A DNA stretch of 64,000 nt, from positions 1 to 64,000 of the forward strand of contig UQLD01000012.1 of assembly GCA_900541855.1 (NCBI GenBank), in the 5' to 3' direction. This document shows positions 1 through 8,051 of the stretch, in pieces (within the stretch, counting starts at the first letter, position 1; the number at the start of each line of letters is the position of its first letter). The position numbers and the translations under genes are program-made. The notes beneath the pieces were generated by a model. It was not told the origin of the DNA, made no database searches, and saw only the letters and a program-made list of their open reading frames with translations. This DNA comes from an uncultured Collinsella sp. (lineage in GTDB: Bacteria; Actinomycetota; Coriobacteriia; Coriobacteriales; Coriobacteriaceae).

Positions 1-48
1 TCCCTGACACGGAAGAGGTCAGAAGTTCAAATCTTCTAACGCCCACCA
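1..48 (+). tRNA. tRNA-Val(GAC), 3' part only
   Basis: The window opens inside the anticodon arm of a tRNA. The partial 5' stem TCC and the 3' stem GGAAG flank a seven-base loop CTGACAC, with U33 followed by anticodon GAC, so valine. A five-base variable loop, a T arm (AGAAG, loop TTCAAAT, CTTCT), acceptor strand AACGCCC, discriminator A and an encoded CCA at 46-48 follow. The missing 5' half should begin near GGGCGTT to pair with the acceptor. Confidence 0.93.
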
Positions 49-56
49 AATGTTCG

Positions 57-93
57 CAGCTCAGAGGCTATGTCCTCTGGGCTGTTTTGTTTT
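57..93 (+). terminator. Rho-independent terminator after tRNA-Val
   Basis: CAGC and CAGAGG pair with CCTCTG and GCTG around the loop CTATGT, and the helix is followed by TTTTGTTTT. It lies nine bases beyond the tRNA CCA end and should end the tRNA transcript. Confidence 0.8.
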
Positions 94-387
94 GCTACCA
101 AGCACGCCGTCAAATATGCCACCAAATATTGATCCAAGGTCCCCGTAGAGGTGCCGGCAGATTGCATACGTCCTGGCCGACCGTGACCGCAACATGTTGG
201 TCAAGCATAATCTTTTGGATTCTTTTGGCGTGAGCGGCTTGGTTTTGGTAGGATTTGTCAGCGGCTTGACTAAGGGGGTTTTATAACTGCCATGCAGGTA
301 GCCGTGTTGGTAACGTTTTACCGACTTCCCAAGAACCCCTCATTTTTAATGCGTCTGCAAAATGACTAATTGCTTTGACCTGCTGAA
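94..387. other. Non-coding spacer, no recognised gene
   Basis: No convincing gene is visible on either strand. The only noted item is GCCACCAAAT at 118-127, which resembles the tRNA 3' end CCCACCAAAT at 42-51; it is too short to claim as an attachment site. A short frame ending at 285 (last residues SGLTKGVL) has no usable start. The stretch may be decayed sequence beside the tRNA. Confidence 0.4.
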
Positions 388-436
388 ACACTATATGTTG
401 TGTTTGACCTAAAAAAAGAATACAGGATATAGATGC
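388..436 (+). promoter_or_regulatory. nrdD promoter with NrdR box
   Basis: ACACTATATGTTGTGT at 388-403 fits the NrdR box consensus (acaCWATATATWGtgt) with one clear deviation. A plausible sigma-70 promoter overlaps it: TTGACC at 404-409, an 18-base spacer and TATAGA at 428-433. A weaker second box, ACAGGATATAGATGC at 422-436, lies over the -10 element. NrdR is the ATP/dATP-responsive repressor of ribonucleotide reductase genes and usually binds such paired boxes, so repression by promoter occlusion is expected. Confidence 0.75.
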
Positions 437-439
437 CTC

Positions 440-659
440 TTTGTCGTATGATAGATGGCGGACAGAGAACGAGAACCTTATTCGCCCCATTTGGATAGAT
501 CTTTGAGCCCCTTGATTGGCTGCGAGGATTGTCCGCATGAGGGACTATGGTTATCGAGAACACAGATTGCGCGACGGCGCCGCAAGACAGGGGCACGCCC
601 TGCCGGGCATCGTTTGGCTCTGAAGCGCAATGAGACTACGACGCGAAAGAGGCAAGAGG
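440..659 (+). other. Long nrdD 5' leader
   Basis: If transcription starts near 440, the leader is about 220 bases. It contains a compact hairpin (CAGGG, loop GCACG, CCCTG, around 588-602) and other GC-rich pairing potential. I see no match to a known riboswitch core, and no T-run terminator in it. Reading frames that cross it lack ribosome sites. Confidence 0.4.
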
Positions 660-2882
660 ATGAAGATCATCAAGCGCAGCGGCACCGAGGTTGTCTTTGA
701 CATCGATAAGATCGTCAATGCCATCCGTGCCGCAAACTTGGAGGTCGAGGAGAGCTCTCGTCTTACCGACCGCCAGGTGGTTTACGCGGCACAAAACGTC
801 GCCGAGGCATGCGAGAACGCGGGCCACACTGTTTCGGTCGAGGAGATTCAGGATTTGGTCGAGGACGAGATCATGCGTCTCGACTGCTACGAGGTTGCCC
901 GCCACTACATCATCTATCGCTATGTTCAGAGCCTGAAGCGCCAGAAGAACACGACCGATGACAAGATCCTGTCGCTGATCGAGTGCAACAACGAAGAGGT
1001 TAAGCAGGAGAACTCCAACAAGAACCCGACCGTCAATTCCGTTCAGCGTGACTACATGGCCGGCGAGATCTCCAAGGACCTGACCCAGCGTGTGCTGCTG
1101 CCCCAGGAGATTGTGGATGCTCACAATGAGGGTCTGATTCACTTCCATGATTCGGACTACTTTGCCCAGCACATGCATAACTGCGACCTGGTGAACCTGG
1201 AGGATATGCTCCAGAACGGTACTGTTATTTCGGGCACGCTGATCGAGAAGCCGCACAGCTTCTCGACTGCCTGCAACATCGCGACGCAGATCATCGCTCA
1301 GGTTGCTTCCTCCCAGTACGGTGGCCAGTCGATTTCGCTGACCCATCTTGCCCCGTTCGTCGAGGTGAGCCGTCAAAAGATTCGCGGCGAGGTCGCCCGC
1401 GAGCTCGAGGAGCTTGGCGTTTCCGCATCTCCCGAAAAGGTCCGCGAGGTTGTTGAGGACCGCCTGCGTGACGAGATCCGTCGCGGCGTTCAGACGATTC
1501 AGTATCAGGTCGTGACCCTTATGACCACGAATGGCCAGGCGCCGTTCGTGACGGTCTTTATGTATCTCAATGAGGCCCGTACGCCCCAGGAGAAGCACGA
1601 CCTTGCCATGATTGTGGAGGAGACGCTTCGTCAGCGCTATGAGGGCGTTAAGAACGAAGCCGGCGTGTGGATTACCCCGGCGTTCCCCAAGCTCATCTAC
1701 GTGCTCGAGGACGATAACGTTCACGAGAATTCCCCGTACTTCTACCTGACCCAGCTGGCTGCTAAGTGCACCGCCAAGCGCATGGTGCCCGACTACATCT
1801 CCGAGAAGAAGATGCGCGAGCTCAAGCTGTCGAAGGGCGAGACCGCGGGCAACGGCGACTGCTATACCTGCATGGGTTGCCGCAGCTTCCTGACGCCCGA
1901 CCGCTCCGGTAACGGATTTAACAACGTGGCCAACGCGCTGAACTATGACCCGAACAAGCCCAAGTACTACGGTCGCTTTAACCAGGGCGTTGTGACCATC
2001 AACCTGCCCGATGTCGCGCTGAGCTCGCATCAGGACATGGATAAGTTCTGGAAGATCTTCGATGAGCGCCTTGAGCTGTGCCACCGTGCCCTGCTGTGCC
2101 GTCATGAGCGCCTGATGGGTACGCTTTCTGACGCCGCACCGATTCTGTGGCAGTACGGCGCCCTCGCTCGTCTGAAGAAGGGCGAGACAATCGATAAGCT
2201 GCTCGTGGGCGGATACTCCACCATCAGCCTGGGCTATGCCGGCCTGTATGAGTGCGTCAAGTACATGACGGGCCACAGCCACACCGAGAAGGAGGGCACG
2301 CCGTTTGCCATGGCCGTCATGCAGCGCATGAACGACAAGTGCGCCGAGTGGAAGGCCGAAAGCGATATTGACTTCTCGCTGTACGGTACCCCGCTTGAGT
2401 CGACGACCTACAAGTTCGCCAAGTGCCTGCAGCGTCGTTTTGGCATCATCCCGGGCGTGACGGACAAGGGCTACATCACCAACAGCTACCACGTCCACGT
2501 GTCCGAGGAGATCGACGCATTCGACAAGCTCAAGTTCGAGGGTATGTTCCAGCAGCTTTCGCCGGGCGGTGCCATCTCCTACGTCGAGGTTCCCAACATG
2601 CAGGACAACCTCAAGGCTGTCATTCGCGTGATGCAGTACATCTACGACAACATCATGTACGCCGAGCTCAACACCAAGAGCGACTACTGCCAGGTGTGCG
2701 GCTACGACGGTGAGATCAAGATTGTCGAGGATGACGGCAAGCTGGTGTGGGAGTGCCCCAACTGCGGCAACCGCGATCAGGAGAAGATGAATGTCGCCCG
2801 TCGTACGTGCGGCTACATCGGTACTCAATTCTGGAACCAGGGCCGAACCGAGGAGATCCGCGACCGCGTGCTGCATCTCTAA
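660..2882 (+). CDS. nrdD: Anaerobic ribonucleoside-triphosphate reductase NrdD
   Basis: Large subunit of the class III, oxygen-sensitive ribonucleotide reductase, which makes dNTPs from NTPs during anaerobic growth after NrdG installs a glycyl radical. The 740-residue product starts with an ATP-cone (about residues 1-90, KRSGTEVVFDIDKIV), carries the catalytic-region cysteines YTCMGCRSF near residue 400, a C-terminal zinc site made by CQVCG and CPNCG, and the radical loop RTCGYIG about 25 residues from the end. The ATG at 660 follows AAGAGG directly. An in-frame ATG at 630 would add ten Arg-rich residues and is less likely. Transcription is probably NrdR-controlled. nrdG follows after a 426-base spacer with two hairpin elements. 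Confidence 0.97.
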   Translation: MKIIKRSGTEVVFDIDKIVNAIRAANLEVEESSRLTDRQVVYAAQNVAEACENAGHTVSVEEIQDLVEDEIMRLDCYEVARHYIIYRYVQSLKRQKNTTDDKILSLIECNNEEVKQENSNKNPTVNSVQRDYMAGEISKDLTQRVLLPQEIVDAHNEGLIHFHDSDYFAQHMHNCDLVNLEDMLQNGTVISGTLIEKPHSFSTACNIATQIIAQVASSQYGGQSISLTHLAPFVEVSRQKIRGEVARELEELGVSASPEKVREVVEDRLRDEIRRGVQTIQYQVVTLMTTNGQAPFVTVFMYLNEARTPQEKHDLAMIVEETLRQRYEGVKNEAGVWITPAFPKLIYVLEDDNVHENSPYFYLTQLAAKCTAKRMVPDYISEKKMRELKLSKGETAGNGDCYTCMGCRSFLTPDRSGNGFNNVANALNYDPNKPKYYGRFNQGVVTINLPDVALSSHQDMDKFWKIFDERLELCHRALLCRHERLMGTLSDAAPILWQYGALARLKKGETIDKLLVGGYSTISLGYAGLYECVKYMTGHSHTEKEGTPFAMAVMQRMNDKCAEWKAESDIDFSLYGTPLESTTYKFAKCLQRRFGIIPGVTDKGYITNSYHVHVSEEIDAFDKLKFEGMFQQLSPGGAISYVEVPNMQDNLKAVIRVMQYIYDNIMYAELNTKSDYCQVCGYDGEIKIVEDDGKLVWECPNCGNRDQEKMNVARRTCGYIGTQFWNQGRTEEIRDRVLHL

Positions 2883-2893
2883 TAACCATCCCA

Positions 2894-3031
2894 GGCCGCC
2901 CCGTAGCGAGGCCCCGGACCTTTACTCGCTATTTCGGACAGTCCTGGCTCACGACGGAGGCGCCACTGGCGCCTCCTGTTCGTGCGGAACTCATATCGAG
3001 CAAAGGTCCGGGGCCTCGCTACGGGGCGGCC
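2894..3031. repeat. 138-base nested inverted repeat after nrdD
   Basis: The outer arms are 30 bases each and perfectly complementary: 2894-2923 (begins GGCCGCCCCGTAGCGAGGCC) and 3002-3031. Pairing partly resumes inward (CTCG, TAT). A second hairpin sits at the centre: CACGA and GGAGGCGCC (2950-2964) against GGCGCCTCC and TCGTG (2968-2984) around ACT. No T-run follows, so it is not a typical terminator. It may be a non-autonomous repeat element, or a transcript-end or stability structure between nrdD and nrdG. Confidence 0.85.
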
Positions 3032-3117
3032 AAGTTGACGTAGCTGAGATGCGGCATGCGGTCTGCTCACTCCTCGAAGTTCTTAGCGGAGATAATTCGA
3101 GCTGCAGCTGCGATTTA

Positions 3118-3155
3118 CTTGCGATGGCGGTTGAGCCGCAACCCAGTTTTTATTA
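3118..3155 (+). terminator. Possible weak terminator
   Basis: TTGC and GGC pair with GCC and GCAA across a bulge (about 3119-3141), followed by CCCAGTTTTTATT. The helix is short and interrupted, so termination would be partial at best. Confidence 0.4.
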
Positions 3156-3193
3156 GATCTCGAACCCTATACTCGATGTTCGCTTCGTTCATT

Positions 3194-3307
3194 GAGTTAC
3201 CCTTTGCATGAGGCCGGGACATATCGTCCCGCCCGCAGTTTCGCAGGCCGAAGGCCGAGAATGTTTGAGGACGGGATGATATGTCCCGGCCTCCCGGGAG
3301 AGTTACC
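3194..3307. repeat. Hairpin element flanked by 8-base direct repeats
   Basis: GAGTTACC occurs at 3194-3201 and again at 3300-3307. Between them lies a near-perfect inverted repeat. The left arm is 3210-3231 (starts GAGGCCGGGACATATCGTCC) and the right arm is 3272-3293, with one G/T position that would be a G-U pair in RNA. The arrangement looks like a miniature inverted-repeat element with an 8-bp target duplication, inserted two bases before the nrdG start. The GGGAG just inside the right end (3296-3300) would now serve as the nrdG ribosome site. Confidence 0.7.
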
Positions 3308-3308
3308 T

Positions 3309-3890
3309 ATGAACTACGCGAACATTAAGTATTTCGACATTGCTGATGGGGAAGGTGTTCGTACTTCTCTGTTTGTGAGCGGGTGCCGTCGTGGGTGCAA
3401 GAACTGCTTTAACTCTGTTGCGTGGGATTTTGCTGCGGGCGAGCCCTTTGATCGCACCGTCGAGGACAAGATCATCGAGAGTCTCGACCATCCCTTTATC
3501 GATGGCCTGACGATTCTGGGCGGGGAGCCCATGGAACCCGAGAACCAGGCGGGACTCGTTGATTTTATTGAGCGTGTTCGTGCCACTTATCCTGTGGGGT
3601 CGGGGAAGACCATTTGGTGTTTTACCGGTGACGTGCTCGAGGAACTTATGCCGGGCGGTCGTCACTATACCGAGGCGACGGAGCGCATTCTCGCCTGCCT
3701 CGATATGTTGGTGGACGGTCCGTTCGTTCAGGATCTGTACGATATCTCGTTGCGCTTTAGGGGCTCGAGCAATCAGCGCGTGATTGATATGAACGCCACG
3801 CGTGCCCGTGCCGAGCGTGAGAACATTGCGCTTTGCGACGCCGTGGAGCTTTGGCGGGACGATCCGGTCTATTCGACCCATACTATGTAG
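3309..3890 (+). CDS. nrdG: NrdD-activating radical-SAM enzyme NrdG
   Basis: Activase that uses S-adenosylmethionine and a [4Fe-4S] cluster to form the glycyl radical on NrdD. The 193-residue product has the radical-SAM motif CRRGCKNC at residues 26-33, followed by the LTILGGEPM segment expected for SAM binding in this family. Its length is usual for NrdG. The ATG at 3309 is chosen because homologues begin near MNYANIKYFD and GGGAG lies nine bases upstream. An upstream in-frame start at 3192 would translate through the hairpin element and is rejected. Transcription with nrdD is possible but must cross two strong hairpins. Confidence 0.95.
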   Translation: MNYANIKYFDIADGEGVRTSLFVSGCRRGCKNCFNSVAWDFAAGEPFDRTVEDKIIESLDHPFIDGLTILGGEPMEPENQAGLVDFIERVRATYPVGSGKTIWCFTGDVLEELMPGGRHYTEATERILACLDMLVDGPFVQDLYDISLRFRGSSNQRVIDMNATRARAERENIALCDAVELWRDDPVYSTHTM

Positions 3891-3957
3891 GTGGCAGAGG
3901 TTGCGTGCCGGCGTGGTACCATAGCGCGAACGCTAAATCGAAAAAAGTGAGGCCCAG

Positions 3958-4515
3958 ATGGTCGATCAGGAAAAAGTCGAGACTGCCATTAAGCTGCTGC
4001 TTGAAGGTATAGGCGAGGACCCAACTCGTGAGGGCTTGCTGGAGACTCCGGCACGCGTCGCCCGTATGTATGGCGAGATTGCCGGCGGTATGGACCAGAG
4101 TGCCGAGGAGCACCTATCCAAAACTTTTGCCGTCGCTTCGAACGATTTGGTTATCGAGCGCGACATTACGTTTTACTCGCTGTGCGAACACCATCTGCTG
4201 CCGTTTTATGGCAAGGCTGCGATCGGCTATATCCCTAACGGTCGCGTGGCGGGCCTGTCTAAGCTTGCTCGCACGGTTGAGGTCTATGCCCGTCGTCTGC
4301 AGCTGCAGGAGCAGCTGTGCGCACAGGTTGCCGATGCCCTCATGGAGTATCTTGCTCCCCAAGGAGCGATTGTGCTGATGGAAGCCGAGCACATGTGCAT
4401 GACCATGCGTGGCGTGCAAAAGCCCGGCACCAAGACCGTGACGCTCGCTCGCCGCGGTGTCTTTGAGACCGATTCGGCGCTCGAGGAGCGGTTCTTTAGG
4501 ATGCTGGGCCGCTAA
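3958..4515 (+). CDS. folE: GTP cyclohydrolase I
   Basis: Converts GTP to 7,8-dihydroneopterin triphosphate, the first step of tetrahydrofolate synthesis. The 185-residue protein is full length. Zinc ligands are visible as Cys76 and His79 in LCEHHLLPF and Cys147 in EHMCMTMRG; TREGLLETPARVA near residue 23 is a family signature. AGTGAGG precedes the ATG. The stop is two bases before the next start, so translation with the HD-domain gene is probably coupled. Confidence 0.96.
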   Translation: MVDQEKVETAIKLLLEGIGEDPTREGLLETPARVARMYGEIAGGMDQSAEEHLSKTFAVASNDLVIERDITFYSLCEHHLLPFYGKAAIGYIPNGRVAGLSKLARTVEVYARRLQLQEQLCAQVADALMEYLAPQGAIVLMEAEHMCMTMRGVQKPGTKTVTLARRGVFETDSALEERFFRMLGR

Positions 4516-4517
4516 CC

Positions 4518-5099
4518 ATGAGAGTCGTCAACGACTTTACATCGAAGACCGATGAGGGGACACCGCGTCGCGGCTTTATGGCTTCGGGCCTGACTCCTTT
4601 TGGCGCCATGCCTCGCATTGATTACATTTGTGCCAACGGGCTGTTCCGGCGGCACCTGGGCAACATTGCACAGTTGGAATCGGGGCGCATCTTTTGCCGC
4701 CACGGTATTGACCATCTGCTGGATGTCGCGCGCATTATGTGGATTAAGAATCTCGAGGAAGAGCTCGAATTTGACCGCGAGGTCATTTACGCCACGGCGC
4801 TTCTTCACGATATCGGCAAAGATGAACAGTATGAATCGGGTATATCCCATGATGTTGCAAGCGAGCGCGTCGCCGATGCGATTCTCGGCGGCATGCCCAA
4901 TGACGTGGCGTTTGAGCCGGCCGATGCCGCAGCCATTAAGACGGCCATTCTGGGCCATCGAAAGCTGCGCGTGAACAGCCAACCGCTTGAGCGCCTGCTC
5001 TATGCAGCCGACAAAGCGTCGCGCGCCTGCTTTGCATGTCCCGCGCGCAATGCTTGCAACTGGAGCGATGATAAAAAGAACCTGTCGATTCGCGTGTAG
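4518..5099 (+). CDS. HD-domain phosphohydrolase in folate operon
   Basis: A 193-residue protein of the HD superfamily of metal-dependent phosphohydrolases. It shows FCRHGIDH (His62), the HD pair in LLHDIGKDE (97-98), a later His in the ILGHRK segment and AADKASR near the end. The C-terminus has an extra cysteine cluster (CFACPARNAC) that could bind a metal and is not part of the HD core. Position between folE and folB suggests a role in pterin processing, such as removing phosphate from dihydroneopterin triphosphate, but this is inference; HD proteins are functionally diverse. Confidence 0.7.
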   Translation: MRVVNDFTSKTDEGTPRRGFMASGLTPFGAMPRIDYICANGLFRRHLGNIAQLESGRIFCRHGIDHLLDVARIMWIKNLEEELEFDREVIYATALLHDIGKDEQYESGISHDVASERVADAILGGMPNDVAFEPADAAAIKTAILGHRKLRVNSQPLERLLYAADKASRACFACPARNACNWSDDKKNLSIRV

Positions 5100-5142
5100 T
5101 TAGTTTGCGCGGTCGGGGTTCTAAACGAAGGAGACGATCGCG

Positions 5143-5628
5143 ATGAGTAACAAAAAACTGCCCGAGAATGCAACTAAGACTGAAGGTGCCGAGCTCGCTC
5201 GCCGTGGAAGGGGCGAAATATCCACCGCAACGGCGGTGCCCCACGTGAGCTATGACGATCTGCGCCATGCCGATCGCATCACCGTTGAAGGACTTGAGGT
5301 TTTTGCTAACCACGGCGTGTATCCCGAAGAGAACGCGCTGGGCCAGAAGTTCATTGTGTCCTTGGTGCTCTATGCCGACCTGCGTGCAGCGGGGGAGCAC
5401 GATAGCCTGGACGCCTCGATTGACTACGGCTCGGTGTGCCACGATGTCGATGGTTATCTGCGCGAGCATACGTTTAAGCTTATCGAGGCTGCAGCCGAGG
5501 GTGTAGCCCAGATGCTGCTGCGTCGTTACCCCCTGCTGCTTGGCGTGCGTGTTAAGCTCGATAAGCCTTGGGCACCCGTCGGTCTTCCCCTGGCAAGTTG
5601 CGGTGTCGAGATCGAGCGCGTGCGCTAA
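5143..5628 (+). CDS. folB: Dihydroneopterin aldolase
   Basis: Converts 7,8-dihydroneopterin to 6-hydroxymethyl-dihydropterin and glycolaldehyde. The FolB domain runs from about residue 45 (DRITVEGLEVFANHGVYPEE, with the family glutamate) to the C-terminus (GLPLASCGVEIER). The 161-residue protein carries about 43 extra N-terminal residues, rich in charge, with no recognised domain. AAGGAGA precedes the ATG. It is the last gene of this operon: folP and folK are not adjacent. Confidence 0.9.
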   Translation: MSNKKLPENATKTEGAELARRGRGEISTATAVPHVSYDDLRHADRITVEGLEVFANHGVYPEENALGQKFIVSLVLYADLRAAGEHDSLDASIDYGSVCHDVDGYLREHTFKLIEAAAEGVAQMLLRRYPLLLGVRVKLDKPWAPVGLPLASCGVEIERVR

Positions 5629-5634
5629 CCGGCC

Positions 5635-6474
5635 CTACAGCTCGTTGGCAGGCGGTTTTTTGAGCCGCTGCGACAGAGCCCTATTGTTGGGGCAGTACGT
5701 GTCGAGCAGGGCGTGAAACCGCTGATTGTGGCTTGGCTCGAGCAAGTGGACGAGCTCGTGGGCGACAACCATGTCGAGACATTCGACGGGGTAGGCGGCG
5801 AGCTCGCGCGCGATGCGAATGGCGCCGGTTTTGGGCGTGCAGGAACCCCAGCGCGTCTTCATGCTGCGTACGGAAACGCGGGAAACGGCGACACCCATTG
5901 CGATTTCGTATGCATGCACCATATCGCGCAGCTCCGTGGTGACCTCGGAGGCATAGAGCTGGTCGATGTGGGCTTGGAGCTCATCGGACGTTAGGTCGTC
6001 GAGGATTGCGTGCCGCTTGGCCTGTAGGCCTTCGTCCGATTCATCGGCACCCATAAAACTTGCGAAGGTGGCCTGCTTGGGCCGCGGTGCGGGTGATGCA
6101 AAGTTGTGATCGAGTGCGTCCTGTACCGTGATGGGCTTGCCCCAAAGCGCAATGATGGACGAGGGGCTGAGCGGCTCTCGTGCCGTCGCCTGACGTTGCT
6201 CGCGCTGGGCAAGCCGGCTGATAATCCAGGCGCTGTTGCGCTTCACAAACGCTTCGATGCGCTCGCGACTGGCGCCGAGCGGTGCGCTGGCGTGGACCTC
6301 ACCGCTCGATGTGACGCGTAGGTTGAAGTTCTTGACGCGCTTTTTGGTAACGACGACGGGGATGGGCGTCCCATGCGGTCGGGATACGGAAATCGTAAAC
6401 TGCTGCGTCAAAAGCGGTCCTTCAGATTGGGGACGGGCCGGCATGTCAACCGTTCGGCATGCCGACCTGCTCAA
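5635..6474 (-). CDS. YgjP/DUF45-family zinc metallopeptidase-like protein
   Basis: A 279-residue protein of the DUF45 (YgjP) family. Visible marks are VVVTKKRVKNFNLRV at the N-side, SMKTRWGSC in the middle, and the zinc motif HELVHLLEPSHNQRF with HExxH-like spacing near the C-terminus. Members are cytosolic or peripheral M48-like proteins of unclear substrate. The start is uncertain: TTG at 6474 lacks a good ribosome site, and ATG at 6444 is an alternative. It converges on folB with six bases between stops. Confidence 0.8.
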   Translation of the reverse strand: MSRSACRTVDMPARPQSEGPLLTQQFTISVSRPHGTPIPVVVTKKRVKNFNLRVTSSGEVHASAPLGASRERIEAFVKRNSAWIISRLAQREQRQATAREPLSPSSIIALWGKPITVQDALDHNFASPAPRPKQATFASFMGADESDEGLQAKRHAILDDLTSDELQAHIDQLYASEVTTELRDMVHAYEIAMGVAVSRVSVRSMKTRWGSCTPKTGAIRIARELAAYPVECLDMVVAHELVHLLEPSHNQRFHALLDTYCPNNRALSQRLKKPPANEL

Positions 6475-6485
6475 GGGATGTGAAA

Positions 6486-7499
6486 TTAATAACGCTCAAA
6501 GAAGGCAAGCGCGTTGTCGCTGCAGAGCTTTTGCATCACGGTCTTGCCAAAATGCTTGGAAAGCATGTTCTGGAACTCGGGCATCTTGCTGGCATCGGAG
6601 AGGAAAGCGGGCACCGTGGCACCGTCCCAGTCGCCGCCGAGTGCGATGACGTCCTCGCCGCCCAGGTCGAGCCAGTGCTCGATATGTGCCGCTAGCTGGT
6701 CGAAGGTGACGTCTGCGGCGGTCTTGTCGGTTGCGTCGTTGGAAAGGAACTCGCTGCAGTAGTTGAGGCCGACGATACCGCCCATGTCGCGAATGGTGCG
6801 GAACTGGTCGTCGGTAAGGTTGCGTTTGACGCCGCAAACCGCACGGGAGTTGGAGTGGCTGGCGACGAAGGGACGCGTGGCGTGGGCGACAACCTCGTCA
6901 AAGCACTCATCGTTGAGGTGGGAGACGTCGAGTACCATGCCGGCGTGCTCCATCTGCGTAAGTGCCTCGATGCCGGCGCCGGTGAGGCCGGCGTGGGTGT
7001 CGTGGCCGCTCGCGAGCGGCCCCTGCGCATTCCAGCTGAGTGACGACATAAGCACGCCCAAGCTCTTGAGCACTTCGATCAGCGCGGGGTCCTCGGCAAA
7101 GAACGTGGCGTTTTCGATGGTGTGGATGCAAGCGACCTTGCCGTCCTTGAGCGCGGGGCGAATGTCTGCGGCGCTGCGCACGTTGACCATACGGTCGTGG
7201 TTGAGCATTGCCTGGCCGCTCATATGCGCCATGATCTGCGCCTGGAAGCGCGCGGCGTGGGCGGTGGGAATCTCGTCGGGGACAAACGTGGCGAAGCACT
7301 GTGCCCACGGCGTGTTGCCGATCTTTGCGAGCGAGATGGCACAGGCGTTACCCTCGATGAGGTCGAAATCTTGCGGATGCGTTTCGTCGCCGGGGAAATA
7401 ACCGTCGGTGCCGGCGGTAAAGCGCAGGTCGAGATCGAGCGTGGCCCAGCCGATTCGGTCGGCGGTGTCGCAGTGTAGGTCAAATACGGGATATGCCAT
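6486..7499 (-). CDS. Membrane dipeptidase (peptidase family M19)
   Basis: A 337-residue zinc dipeptidase of the renal-dipeptidase family. The metal-binding HxD is in FDLHCDT near the N-terminus; the bridging glutamate is in HTIENATFF; later ligands sit in DVSHLND and ASHSN. No signal peptide or membrane segment is seen, so it probably acts in the cytosol on dipeptides, perhaps including D-amino-acid peptides from wall turnover. The ATG at 7499 follows GGAGGAACC; ten further in-frame residues upstream have no ribosome site. Confidence 0.93.
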   Translation of the reverse strand: MAYPVFDLHCDTADRIGWATLDLDLRFTAGTDGYFPGDETHPQDFDLIEGNACAISLAKIGNTPWAQCFATFVPDEIPTAHAARFQAQIMAHMSGQAMLNHDRMVNVRSAADIRPALKDGKVACIHTIENATFFAEDPALIEVLKSLGVLMSSLSWNAQGPLASGHDTHAGLTGAGIEALTQMEHAGMVLDVSHLNDECFDEVVAHATRPFVASHSNSRAVCGVKRNLTDDQFRTIRDMGGIVGLNYCSEFLSNDATDKTAADVTFDQLAAHIEHWLDLGGEDVIALGGDWDGATVPAFLSDASKMPEFQNMLSKHFGKTVMQKLCSDNALAFFERY

Positions 7500-7619
7500 G
7501 GTTCCTCCGGTTGCAGCGTTTCTTTGCAAACTGTCATTGAATTGTATGACTAGGGTATAGTTAGCGCCATATGTTCATGGCGGCCCGTGTTGTGCGCCGC
7601 CCTTATCACGGAGGTTTCC

Positions 7620-8048
7620 ATGTCCAACCAGGGCAAGAAGGTCAAGACTCATTATCGCGGCACGCTCGACGACGGCACGCAGTTCGATAGCTCCTACGAT
7701 CGCGGTGAGCCGCTGGAGTTCACCTGCGGCGCCGGCCAGATGATCAAGGGCTTCGACGCCGCTGTTGTCGACATGCAGGTGGGTGAGAAGAAGACCGTGC
7801 ACATTCCTGCTGCCGATGCCTACGGCGAGCACAATCCCGAGATGGTTCTGACCTTCCCGGCCGAACAGGTTCCCAACATCGAGCAGATTGAGAAGGGCAT
7901 GAAGCTCTTCTTGTCCACGCCGAGCGGTATGCCCGTCCCCGCCGTGGTCATCGATGTAACGCCCGAGGCCGTGACGCTCGACGCCAACCACGAGCTGGCC
8001 GGTAAGGACCTCAACTTTGATATCGAGCTCGTCGAGGTCGAGGGTTAG
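7620..8048 (+). CDS. FKBP-type peptidyl-prolyl isomerase, SlyD-like
   Basis: A 142-residue prolyl isomerase and chaperone of the SlyD type. The split FKBP domain starts with VKTHYRGTLDDGTQFDSS and GQMIKGFDAAVVDMQVGEKK; the inserted IF domain runs over about residues 65-120 (AYGEHNPEMVLTFP). The metal-binding His/Cys-rich tail of Escherichia coli SlyD is absent. GGAGG lies just before the ATG at 7620. A UreE-like gene starts three bases after the stop, so the two are very likely one operon and may share a nickel-handling role. Confidence 0.92.
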   Translation: MSNQGKKVKTHYRGTLDDGTQFDSSYDRGEPLEFTCGAGQMIKGFDAAVVDMQVGEKKTVHIPAADAYGEHNPEMVLTFPAEQVPNIEQIEKGMKLFLSTPSGMPVPAVVIDVTPEAVTLDANHELAGKDLNFDIELVEVEG

Positions 8049-8051
8049 AGT

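Noticed and set aside
118..127. Short repeat of the tRNA-Val 3' end as a possible attachment site
   Set aside because: Only about nine bases match and no integrase or element boundary is visible to the right.
281..596. Two overlapping minus-strand frames upstream of nrdD
   Set aside because: No ribosome sites, no recognisable motifs, and they cross the NrdR box and promoter of nrdD.
636..2876. Long open frame on the minus strand across nrdD
   Set aside because: It is the antisense shadow of a strongly coding GC-rich gene; the product is Val/Leu/Asp/His-rich without motifs and lacks a ribosome site. The same applies to 7575-8447, 13204-14844, 22611-24053, 31571-33322 and 39828-40886 on the minus strand.
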